The position numbers were made by a program, and so were the translations under genes. A DNA stretch of 26,496 nt from positions 1 through 26,496 of IMG/VR virus record IMGVR_UViG_3300042898_006144; one strand, written 5' to 3'. This DNA is from a virus. Numbering within the stretch: position 1 is the stretch's first letter; every line of letters starts with the position of its first letter. This document shows positions 15,883 to 22,831 of the stretch, piece by piece. The notes under the pieces are model-generated. The model did no database searches. It saw only the letters and a list, made by a program, of their open reading frames with translations, and was not told where the DNA came from.

Positions 15883-17010
15883 ATGGCAATATCAGATAAA
15901 AATATCAGGATAACTAAAAATACAAATACACCACCTGGAAATTTTCCAAAAATGGTATTTACTGGTTCGTCTGCTGGTGCTTCAGTTGTCACTCTTGAAG
16001 TACTTGACGATAACACGCTGTCATTCTCTAGTAATGAGGGTCAAATTTTTTCTCTTGACTCAAACCTTACATCTGGCACAATTTGGTCAGTAAATGATGT
16101 TTCTGGTGTAGCTTTACTTAGAGCAAGTGCTGGTGCAACAATTGGATTAGTTGAAACAGTTGGTGTTGTTGGCATTGGAGAATCATTACCAAATCCTGGA
16201 ATTTATAAACTTCAAGTAAGAGGGCAAGTTGCATTTGGAAGTACAGCTGACACAAACTCTCACTTCATATTTAATACATCTTCTTCAAGTACAAATACAA
16301 ATTCATTTCAATTAAGAAGAGGCGCATTAGCCCAATTTTTTGAAGATGGAGATGTTTTAAAAACAACATTCAGGGCTAATGCTGCTCAATCAGCAGATGC
16401 AAACTATATTTGGCCTATCGGATTGCCTGCAGCTGTTGGATCATCCGTTTTGCAATCAGATACATCAGGTAACCTTTCATGGGTTCCGCTTGCTGCTAGT
16501 GGTGGTGGGTCTGGTACTGTAACAACACTTACAGCTGGAACTGGTATTTCTTTTATTGTAGGTGGTTCAGGAACTGGAACAATAACTGCTACTGGTACTA
16601 TTAGAACTAAAAGACCTCTTAATATGCAATTTGCTTCTGGATATACTCCATTAGCAGCTGGCACAGATAATGTTGTTTTGACAATTCCAGATAGTCCAGT
16701 GGATGGTACTAGCGCAATTACATACCGCTTAAGAGACTTTTATATAAGAGTTGAAACTCCTTCTGCTGGCTCTTCTAGAATTCAACTTGAAAAATCTACT
16801 GGAACGGGTGCTTTTACATTAGCAGCAACAGGTTCAAGCTATATAGCTGGATTTGGTTTAACGCTTACAGGTGCAGGTATATATACTACTCAGACCACAA
16901 CCTTTGCCGGAGCGTTTTTGACAAGCGGTGACAATTTAAGACTGAACTGGACTTTACTTAATGCTACTCACGCAAACTTCTCTGTTCAATTACTTTTAGA
17001 AGAAGTTTAA
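15883..17010 (+). CDS. Tail-fibre protein with modules shared with the second giant fibre
   Basis: 375 residues. Residues 20-150 repeat a module of the 1592-residue fibre. LEVLDDNTLSFSSNEGQIFS, SGTIWSVNDVSGVALLRA and YKLQVRGQVAF correspond to VLEDNSIVFEGSQGQLFSIS, TGYIWAVNDISGIPLLRA and YKFHVRGSSAF there. Residues 165-210 carry another shared fibre module (ANYIWPIGLPAAVGSSVLQS, then GNLSWVPLAASGGGSG). The C-terminal 150 residues differ: a beta-sandwich-like domain with YRLRDFYIRVE and GDNLRLNWTLLNATHANFSV in place of the LEGPE cap. This suggests a fibre that shares its base or shaft with the long fibre but has its own tip. Confidence 0.75.
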   Translation: MAISDKNIRITKNTNTPPGNFPKMVFTGSSAGASVVTLEVLDDNTLSFSSNEGQIFSLDSNLTSGTIWSVNDVSGVALLRASAGATIGLVETVGVVGIGESLPNPGIYKLQVRGQVAFGSTADTNSHFIFNTSSSSTNTNSFQLRRGALAQFFEDGDVLKTTFRANAAQSADANYIWPIGLPAAVGSSVLQSDTSGNLSWVPLAASGGGSGTVTTLTAGTGISFIVGGSGTGTITATGTIRTKRPLNMQFASGYTPLAAGTDNVVLTIPDSPVDGTSAITYRLRDFYIRVETPSAGSSRIQLEKSTGTGAFTLAATGSSYIAGFGLTLTGAGIYTTQTTTFAGAFLTSGDNLRLNWTLLNATHANFSVQLLLEEV

Positions 17011-17028
17011 TTCTTTTATAATTTAAAT

Positions 17029-18540
17029 ATGAAAACCAGAATTGTTTCAACCAGAATTCCAACTGGACAAGCTAATGGAGCTTTCAATATTAGTTTACCA
17101 ACAGGATTTGGTGTGCCTAGAGGTTTCCTAGTATATGCTATGGATAATGCTGTGCAACCAAACAATTTTGATAATACAACTACATTTCCTTGCATATCTG
17201 TTGGATTTGGAGGCAGCAATATCGCTGGAACAGGTTTAACCAACGCTTGCGTTTTTGTTTCAAATCGAGACAATATTGAACCATCAGATTCTATAGCTAG
17301 TTTTGGAAATACTGTTTCTGTATTAACAAGAAATATTGCTGGCTCAGTTTTAAGACAATGGCAAATGACAGGCTTTGGTACTGATACCATTTTTGGAACT
17401 TATCAAGCCACAGGTACACAGGTTCAGCCGTTAGATCTTTGCTTTACTGTTTTTGGTGGAAATGATTTTTTTTGTGCAGTTGGACAGACCGTAGTTCCCC
17501 CTCCAGCAAACACAAGAACGGTTGTGGGAACAACATTTCAGCCTGATGCAATTTTGTATTCACATATACGCCCTGCTCAAATAACCGATAGTCAAATACA
17601 TTTTGGTACAGCTTTAAGGAACGCTTCTACTGGTTCTACTACTGTTTCATCTCAACTTGGTGGTATATGGAGAAGTACAGATAATGCAGACCCCACAGAA
17701 GTAAGAGCTAGAATTTTAAACGATGGAAGCTTAACTTTAGCATCAACTGCAACTGTAAGATTTCAAACTATGTTTACTTCAGGTTTTGCAGTAACTCAAA
17801 GTACTGCAAACACTGGCCATTCTATAATATTTCTGGCTATGAAAGCAGGTACGGGATTGAGCACAAATCCTGCATTTTCCGCAAATACATTTCAATCAAG
17901 AGCTTCTGGTACTGGAATTTCTTTTTATTCAGTAGGTTTTAAACCAGCACATATTATAGGTAATTTTTCACACGTTAATGCACTGAATACCAATGTTAAC
18001 ACTGCTGCAACTGGTTGTGAAATGTTGTCATTCTTCACTGCAAATGGATTTCAACGATCAAATATAACTGGAATAGGAACATTTACTTCTTCTACAGGCA
18101 GTGTAACAGTTACTGGAGTTGGCACATCGTTTTTGCAACAATTGGGTCCTTTGGATGTGATATATAATTTAGGATATCAGCTTGTTGGTACTGTGAGCGC
18201 TATTGCATCAAACACTTCTCTTACCTTAACAGCTAATGCAGCAATTACAGCTACAGGTTCTTCTTTTGTATTTGAAAAGCCTCAACAATATAGTTTTTCT
18301 TATGGGAACCTTAATGCTGATGGCGGTGGAAGCAATATGAGTGGAAGGGTTTCATCCAGCGCATTAACAAGTTTTACTGTTCCTACTACATTACAAGCAG
18401 TGGGAAATATCCAAAACTTTAATGGTGAAAATGGATTTACAGTTGACTATACAACTTTGACCAATGGTAGTAGATATGGATGGTATCTTGCTATAAGAGA
18501 CGAAGACTATTACAGAACACGCAGAGGATCAATTTCATAA
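17029..18540 (+). CDS. Probable virion/tail surface protein, unknown family
   Basis: 503 residues, beta-rich and Gly/Thr/Ser-rich throughout, with no signal peptide. It begins MKTRIVSTRIPTGQANGAFN. Two similar halves may exist: GFGVPRGFLVYAMDN near residue 25 and GTGISFYSVGFKPAHIIGNF near residue 297. Residues about 345-420 form a compact module (FTSSTGSVTVTGVGTSF, GPLDVIYNLG, ASNTSLTLTANAAI) of a type I know from phage and bacterial surface proteins. The position after the fibre genes suggests a tail or decoration protein. I cannot name a family. No clear ribosome site precedes the ATG; an AT-rich stretch resembling the putative late promoter does. Confidence 0.65.
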   Translation: MKTRIVSTRIPTGQANGAFNISLPTGFGVPRGFLVYAMDNAVQPNNFDNTTTFPCISVGFGGSNIAGTGLTNACVFVSNRDNIEPSDSIASFGNTVSVLTRNIAGSVLRQWQMTGFGTDTIFGTYQATGTQVQPLDLCFTVFGGNDFFCAVGQTVVPPPANTRTVVGTTFQPDAILYSHIRPAQITDSQIHFGTALRNASTGSTTVSSQLGGIWRSTDNADPTEVRARILNDGSLTLASTATVRFQTMFTSGFAVTQSTANTGHSIIFLAMKAGTGLSTNPAFSANTFQSRASGTGISFYSVGFKPAHIIGNFSHVNALNTNVNTAATGCEMLSFFTANGFQRSNITGIGTFTSSTGSVTVTGVGTSFLQQLGPLDVIYNLGYQLVGTVSAIASNTSLTLTANAAITATGSSFVFEKPQQYSFSYGNLNADGGGSNMSGRVSSSALTSFTVPTTLQAVGNIQNFNGENGFTVDYTTLTNGSRYGWYLAIRDEDYYRTRRGSIS

Positions 18541-18630
18541 ATGATTGTATCTGCAGTTCAATTAAATCTTAAGCATTGTTTTTCAAAAAAACAATTTCAA
18601 GATTATATTGAAAAACTAAAAAGATGTTAA
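18541..18630 (+). pseudogene. Truncated N-terminal fragment of a nitrilase-family gene
   Basis: The ATG follows the previous stop directly and opens 29 codons: MIVSAVQLNLKHCFSKKQFQ, then DYIEKLKRC. This matches the start of the complete nitrilase-family protein at 20085 (MRVCAVQLNLKHCADYASFV): 11 of the first 13 residues are identical, and Phe, Tyr and Lys still align further on. The two copies differ mostly at synonymous or third positions (about 31 of 39 bases identical over 13 codons). The repeat is therefore diverged, not a fresh duplication. It then stops, so it lacks the catalytic residues. It may be a relic or a small expressed peptide. Confidence 0.7.
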
Positions 18631-18644
18631 TTAAGGAGATAATT

Positions 18645-19772
18645 ATGCCAACAGGAATAGGATACACAGTTCAAGTGCCAATTAGAAGTTTAGATGCTGA
18701 AGATGTCAAAGAGGCTTTTGCATTTTACTATAATTACCAAGAAAAAGTAGATTTAGGTTTTGGTGTTTTAGAAAATAATCCAATTACAAAAGAAGATTTT
18801 GTCAATTCTTGTTGTACTCAATTTCTGCTTAATATATATAAAAATTTTATGATTGAAAAAGCAGAAATTGATGCTAAAAATGCAGCAGTTGTTCAAGCAG
18901 ATACAAGAGCTCAAGAGGTGACAGTTTGGTTTGACACATTAAGAAATGAATCTTATCCTGTCAATCCATATACTGATTATCCTACCGCTACTTCTGGTTT
19001 AGCATTTACAACTAATATGATTACTCCTGTAGATGTTACTCTTGAAGCTGTAGATCCAAATAATCTTCCATTAACATTTGAAGTAATTGATAACTCTGCT
19101 TTCACAAAATCAATCACAGATAATGTTGTCACAGTAAATCCTGTTGAAGATTTTTATGGTGTAACAAATTTATCATTTAGGGCATATAATGGAGAAAAAT
19201 ATAGTCCTACATATGATCATTATATAAATGTTGTTGATACTCGCCCAGTTGCATCAGATATGCAATTAGTATTTGACATGGGGCAACCTGCAGAAGAATT
19301 GATTTTAGCGACAGACCCTAGAGATTTATCTTTAACTTATTCAATCGTAGATCAACCATCTAAGGGGTCTGTAACATTAACTGATAATAGTTTTGAATAT
19401 ATTCCAAATGCTAATGAATTTGGTGAGGATCTATTCACCTATAAAGTATCTAATGGTGAGGTCTATTCTCCAAAATATACAGTAAGTGTTTTTATGAATG
19501 ACCTAAGGCCTTATGCTGATCATTATGCAGCATCAACCACAATTAACAATTCTGTTGATGTAACTATTACTTCTACAGATCCAAGAAGTCTTCCAGTTTC
19601 TTATGTTATTACAGCACAACCAACAAATGGGTCTGCATCAATTTCTGGAAGTGTTATAACTTACACTCCAGCAAATAATTATGTAGGAACTGACAGGGTA
19701 AGTTTTGTTGCTACTAACGGAACATTTAGTAGTGAAGTTTATGGTTTTGAAATTACAGTGAATGGAGAATAA
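18645..19772 (+). CDS. Protein with phage-specific N-domain and three Ig/cadherin-like repeats
   Basis: 375 residues from the ATG at 18645. I chose this start over one 21 bases upstream because AAGGAG at 18633-18638 is correctly spaced. Residues 1-105 are alpha-helical and charged (VPIRSLDAEDVKEAF, NPITKEDF, C56-C57) and are paralogous to the whole next protein. Residues about 112-197, 198-287 and 288-375 are three tandem Ig/cadherin-like repeats of the tandem-95 or Big_9 type, with markers such as VDVTLEAVDPNNLPLTFEVI, DPRDLSLTYSIVDQPSKGSV, ITYTPANNYVGTDRVSF. Such domains decorate phage tails and capsids and bind carbohydrate or other surfaces weakly. I infer a virion protein whose N-domain docks to the particle. 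Confidence 0.75.
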   Translation: MPTGIGYTVQVPIRSLDAEDVKEAFAFYYNYQEKVDLGFGVLENNPITKEDFVNSCCTQFLLNIYKNFMIEKAEIDAKNAAVVQADTRAQEVTVWFDTLRNESYPVNPYTDYPTATSGLAFTTNMITPVDVTLEAVDPNNLPLTFEVIDNSAFTKSITDNVVTVNPVEDFYGVTNLSFRAYNGEKYSPTYDHYINVVDTRPVASDMQLVFDMGQPAEELILATDPRDLSLTYSIVDQPSKGSVTLTDNSFEYIPNANEFGEDLFTYKVSNGEVYSPKYTVSVFMNDLRPYADHYAASTTINNSVDVTITSTDPRSLPVSYVITAQPTNGSASISGSVITYTPANNYVGTDRVSFVATNGTFSSEVYGFEITVNGE

Positions 19773-19774
19773 AT

Positions 19775-20083
19775 ATGGATCCTATAGCATTTATTATTAC
19801 GATTCCAATTAGAGATACAGAGCTTGAAGATATCAAATCAGCTTTTTTGCAGAAAAGACCATATAATGCTCCAATTCCAGTTGATACAGTATTAGACAAC
19901 GCTGGCAATGTAATCCCAAATCCAATAACAAAAGAAAACTATATTGAAGATTGTATAGCTTATTTTGTTCTTGAAACAACTAAGAATTATTTAGTTGAAA
20001 AAGATGCTAAAGCTGCTAAAGATACTGAAACAACTAACATGAATGCAGTTGTTTCAGATTTTGTAAGCTGGACAAGAAGTTAA
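19775..20083 (+). CDS. Short paralog of the preceding N-domain
   Basis: 102 residues, aligning along nearly its full length with residues 1-105 of the previous protein: TIPIRDTELEDIKSAF against VPIRSLDAEDVKEAF, NPITKENYIEDCIAYF against NPITKEDFVNSCCTQF, then KN-x-x-x-EK and V-S-D-F-V-S-W against V-T-V-W-F. It has no Ig-like repeats. GGAG at 19764-19767 supports the start. The two proteins probably form one assembly, or the short one caps or regulates the site used by the long one. No known family is recognised. Confidence 0.65.
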   Translation: MDPIAFIITIPIRDTELEDIKSAFLQKRPYNAPIPVDTVLDNAGNVIPNPITKENYIEDCIAYFVLETTKNYLVEKDAKAAKDTETTNMNAVVSDFVSWTRS

Positions 20084-20084
20084 T

Positions 20085-20918
20085 ATGAGAGTCTGTGCAG
20101 TTCAATTAAATTTGAAACATTGCGCAGACTATGCTTCTTTTGTAAGTTATCTGCAAAAAGAAGTATTTGACAATCTACTTATCGTACCTGATTTATTAGT
20201 ATTTCCAGAAAATATAAATCTTTGTCTATTATTTGCTAAAAAAGATAAAAGTTTTGAAACCAAAAATTTCAAAACTTTTATTGAACTTGTATTTGATAAA
20301 TTTATAAGGTTGTTTGATTTATCTTTTTTATTAAGATGGTTTGATATAGATAATCAACGTTTCATCATCTTAAAAGCTTTTTCATATTTTGCTAAGAAAT
20401 ATAATACAAATATAATTGTTGGGACATATTATCATTCAAAGCAAGGCAAAATTTATAATTCTGTAGCAATGATAGATTCATTTGGTTTTTTCTTAGGAGA
20501 AGTTCATAAGAAAAAACTAACAGGATTTGAAAAAGCTCTCAAATTGGGTGTTCAAGAAGATTCAGTCATTGTTGAAAGTTCTGTAGGTAATATTGGGCTT
20601 TCAATATGTTATGATATCAACTATCCTGATTATATAAAATCAATATGTGATTTAGGTGCTGATATTGTTGTGTGCCCCTCAAATGGATGGAGGCCTTTCC
20701 CTGGATATCCTTATGATCCTAAAAAAGAAAAGCCTCACATTGACCGAGCAAAAGAAAATAATGTAATTGTTATAAGACCTTATTGTGCAGGTTGGTTATT
20801 TCCATTATATTTTCAAGGCCACACTGAAATTATAGATGGTAATGGAAATTTATTAAATAGATCTTACACATATAACAGAACAGAATTAGTTATCAGTGAA
20901 ATTAATAAGGAAGTCTGA
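20085..20918 (+). CDS. Carbon-nitrogen hydrolase (nitrilase superfamily)
   Basis: 277 residues, the usual length for this alpha-beta-beta-alpha amidohydrolase family. The catalytic triad is visible: Glu42 in VFPEN, Lys142 in GEVHKKKL, and Cys175 in GLSICYDINYP. Other family marks are NIIVGTYYH and KIYNSVAMID before the Lys, and DIVVCPSNGWRPFPG after the Cys. Residues 50-95 hold a helical insertion rich in Phe and Lys. The substrate cannot be read off; family members hydrolyse amides, nitriles or carbamoyl compounds, including omega-amides and N-carbamoyl compounds. It lies directly after two probable virion genes and ends convergently with the lysin gene (17-base overlap). An N-terminal fragment of a second copy lies 1.5 kb upstream. 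Confidence 0.85.
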   Translation: MRVCAVQLNLKHCADYASFVSYLQKEVFDNLLIVPDLLVFPENINLCLLFAKKDKSFETKNFKTFIELVFDKFIRLFDLSFLLRWFDIDNQRFIILKAFSYFAKKYNTNIIVGTYYHSKQGKIYNSVAMIDSFGFFLGEVHKKKLTGFEKALKLGVQEDSVIVESSVGNIGLSICYDINYPDYIKSICDLGADIVVCPSNGWRPFPGYPYDPKKEKPHIDRAKENNVIVIRPYCAGWLFPLYFQGHTEIIDGNGNLLNRSYTYNRTELVISEINKEV

Positions 20919-21507
20919 CAATTCCACCAAGCAAACCTAAGCTCTTAAAATCACGCTCTTTTCTATATACGCCCTGACCTTCTCTGTCAACTAAATCTCT
21001 AATACCGCCAGAAGTATTACCTTCTACAGTTTCAAAATTCTTTCCACCCTTAACAACAATTCCAGTATGCGCAATTCTTCCTTTTAATGGGAAGAAATAA
21101 AACACAATGTCGCCTTCCATTGGTGTTGCTCTTCCTAATTCAAGATCTGCCCTCTTGATGAAAAAGCTCTTCTTCTTACCCCAATTTGAAAAAACAACAG
21201 TAGATCCAGTTCTTGGCATTTCATTAGGAATAAATTTATTTAATGAATGAGCTGCTTTGATTAATCTAAGAACAACAAAAGCCATACACCAAGGATTGCC
21301 AGCTCCTAATCCCACTGCCTTCAAGTAAACTTCAACAAAAGTTCCTCTGTTACTGCCATCTTCTCTAACTGACAAAACTTCTTTAGCTGTGGCATCTTTT
21401 GCAGCCTTAACAGAAATTTCACCAGGCCTACTTGCAGCCATAGCACTGAAATCATTAAATTTGTCTGTAGATAAAATCTTCCAAAATATCTCTTGCACTT
21501 TATTCAT
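20902..21507 (-). CDS. CHAP-domain peptidoglycan hydrolase (putative lysin)
   Basis: 201 residues. The N-terminal 45 residues are helical. A CHAP (Cys/His-dependent amidohydrolase/peptidase) domain covers about 46-200. Cys74 in GNPWCMAFV is the nucleophile, His147 in GRIAHTGIVV the base, and Glu162/Asn164 in TVEGNTSGG complete the site. REDGSNRG before the Cys is the usual CHAP lead-in. MEGDIVFYFFPL precedes the His. Expected action: cleavage of peptide or amide bonds in bacterial peptidoglycan, as endolysin or virion-bound lysin. There is no signal peptide or cell-wall-binding domain. It is the last gene of a minus-strand operon, with a 4-base overlap with DUF2997. Its 3' end overlaps the nitrilase-family gene. 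Confidence 0.85.
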   Translation of the reverse strand: MNKVQEIFWKILSTDKFNDFSAMAASRPGEISVKAAKDATAKEVLSVREDGSNRGTFVEVYLKAVGLGAGNPWCMAFVVLRLIKAAHSLNKFIPNEMPRTGSTVVFSNWGKKKSFFIKRADLELGRATPMEGDIVFYFFPLKGRIAHTGIVVKGGKNFETVEGNTSGGIRDLVDREGQGVYRKERDFKSLGLLGGIVRLPY

Positions 21508-21710
21508 TTTTGATCTACTCCTTGATTATCATAAATTTTATTATCTTTTTGCATATCTTTGTTAGCGGTAGTTTCAATTACTTTAAGGCCTTCAATCTTG
21601 TCTAAAAATTTCATTAAATCTAGACATTCTTTGCCTTCAGTACCTTTTGGCTCTACTGTAATTTTTCCATCTTTGCCAATTGTAATATTCAATTCAACTT
21701 CTTTTGACAT
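21504..21710 (-). CDS. DUF2997 family small protein
   Basis: 68 residues. The first 45 match the DUF2997 pattern: NITIGKDGKITVEPKGTEGK, then ECLDLMKFLDKIEG (beta hairpin, then a helix beginning at the conserved Cys). The last 20 residues are a polar tail. In bacteria, plastid-related genomes and phages this family is typically encoded beside DUF1257 (Ycf35), as it is here, where the two genes overlap by one base. The function is unknown. It overlaps the CHAP gene by 4 bases (ATGA). Confidence 0.75.
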   Translation of the reverse strand: MSKEVELNITIGKDGKITVEPKGTEGKECLDLMKFLDKIEGLKVIETTANKDMQKDNKIYDNQGVDQK

Positions 21711-22135
21711 TAGATAATTTTTCTCGCTTTTATTTCTAAATCTGATAATTGTCTCTTAAGTAAATCTTCTTCATTGATATTTACTTTAATTTTGAAACCA
21801 TTTTTCTTTAAAGCTTTTTCTAAAACAATTTTGACATAGGATTGGATAATTCTTTGATCCATAAGTTTAGCTTTATCGTAATCAGAAACTATAAAGTCAT
21901 ATTTATTTTCTTTTTCATTCCACAAAAAGCCAATGTCGTTTGAAGCTCCTGTAAATTTATTAACTTGATCTTTAGAAATGATAATATGCGCAGTTTCTTC
22001 ACGCTTATCTCCTCTATATCCTGTCAAATGCTTAGGTTCAACTAAAACATCAGGCGTAAATCCTAATAAACTTAATGCTTCTAGTAAACTTTCTTTATCT
22101 ACAATATCGCATTCAATTTTTTTATAAGCAGACAT
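21710..22135 (-). CDS. DUF1257 / Ycf35-like protein
   Basis: 141 residues. Family marks: start with Y-K-K-I-E-C-D-I-V-D and E-S-L-L-E-A-L, then LTGYRGDKREETAHIIISKD, NDIGFLWNEKENKYDFIVSD and QRIIQSYVKIVLEKALKKNG. This corresponds to the G-Y-R-G, Y-D-I-G-F and Q-x-Y elements of Ycf35. Homologs occur in cyanobacteria, red-algal plastids, other bacteria and phages; the molecular role is not known. The start overlaps the previous stop and its stop overlaps the DUF2997 start by one base each, so the proteins are probably co-produced and may interact. Confidence 0.75.
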   Translation of the reverse strand: MSAYKKIECDIVDKESLLEALSLLGFTPDVLVEPKHLTGYRGDKREETAHIIISKDQVNKFTGASNDIGFLWNEKENKYDFIVSDYDKAKLMDQRIIQSYVKIVLEKALKKNGFKIKVNINEEDLLKRQLSDLEIKARKII

Positions 22136-22686
22136 TACAAATCTTCACTTTCTGATTCTGATACTTCAAACATCAAATTATGTGAAATCCATTCCACGCT
22201 ATCCATAAGTGCAGTTCTGAGTCTAATTATCCCAGCAACAGCAATTCCGTGTCCTTCATTCATGTTTGTTACTAAGTTATAGCCTTCGATAATAACATCC
22301 GTACTATCATGCATTTTTACTAGCCTTTCAAGAATCTCATCAACATCTAGTGTAAGAATTTCTTCTCTGTGGCTTTCAATTTGTTTTTGAAGAGCAATTT
22401 GTTCATCTGGGTCTAATTCATCGTAGTTCATAAGTGAATTGTACAAGTTAGATAGAATTAAAGGATTAATGAATATGGGAAACTTGTTATCGTCATTAGG
22501 TTTGATGTTTCTAATTAACGTTCCTTGGAATAATATAAATCTTCCTGTGCAGCCTTCTATACAATTAGAAGAGAAAGTTAAGAAGGAACCAGTTTTTACC
22601 GTCATAAGCTCAAAGTATGTTTTGACTTCTACTATAATTGATGATTTTTTTAGAGCATCAAAAATTACAACATATTCATACAACAA
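22135..22686 (-). CDS. Unknown protein, first gene of the DUF1257-DUF2997-lysin operon
   Basis: 183 residues if the TTG at 22684-22686 is used. That start has no purine-rich ribosome site; the first in-frame ATG (22603-22605) would give 156 residues. I keep the longer form because residues 3-40 (YVVIFDALKKSSIIVEVKTY) read as a coherent beta-rich start. The middle (ELDPDEQIALQKQIESHREE) is helical and charged. The C-terminus is acidic (FEVSESESEDL). I recognise no family. It is coupled to DUF1257 by a one-base overlap, so a shared function with the DUF1257/DUF2997 pair is the best guess. Confidence 0.6.
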   Translation of the reverse strand: MLYEYVVIFDALKKSSIIVEVKTYFELMTVKTGSFLTFSSNCIEGCTGRFILFQGTLIRNIKPNDDNKFPIFINPLILSNLYNSLMNYDELDPDEQIALQKQIESHREEILTLDVDEILERLVKMHDSTDVIIEGYNLVTNMNEGHGIAVAGIIRLRTALMDSVEWISHNLMFEVSESESEDL

Positions 22687-22831
22687 AGAGGAAATAAATA
22701 AGATTAAAATTCCTAAGTTTCAAATCTGGGAAAAGAACTTTGAAGAAACAAAAGTTTTACTTGAAAAGTTTTTAGGAGTCCATTTTGAGACAGATGAAAA
22801 GAAAACTTATTATATGGTAAAGAAAAAATGA
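22622..22831 (+). CDS. Small basic protein of unknown function, start unresolved
   Basis: The reading frame ends with TGA overlapping the next start (ATGA), which argues that its 3' half is translated: IPKFQIWEKNFEETKVLLEK, then FLGVHFETDEKKTYYMVKKK. No ATG is usable unless one accepts a long antisense overlap with the minus-strand gene (in-frame ATG at 22439). Options are the TTG at 22622 used here (no ribosome site), an ATT at 22703 with GAGG 11 bases upstream, or the out-of-frame ATG at 22641 joined by a one-base slip on the T7 run at 22645-22651. The family is unknown. Confidence 0.45.
   Translation: MTSTIIDDFFRASKITTYSYNKEEINKIKIPKFQIWEKNFEETKVLLEKFLGVHFETDEKKTYYMVKKK

Noticed and set aside
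1-18540. A diversity-generating retroelement acting on the LamG genes.
   Set aside because: No reverse transcriptase gene, no template/variable repeat pair and no adenine-biased variation are visible. The LamG cores differ along their whole length.
18624-18644. An earlier in-frame ATG giving seven more residues to the Ig-repeat protein.
   Set aside because: AAGGAG at 18633-18638 lies inside that extension and is correctly placed for the ATG at 18645. The paralog at 19775 also aligns only from the later start.
22439-22621. 5' extension of the small plus-strand gene to the ATG at 22439.
   Set aside because: It would lie fully antisense to the minus-strand operon gene, has no ribosome site, and its first 60 residues do not resemble a natural continuation of the charged C-terminal part.
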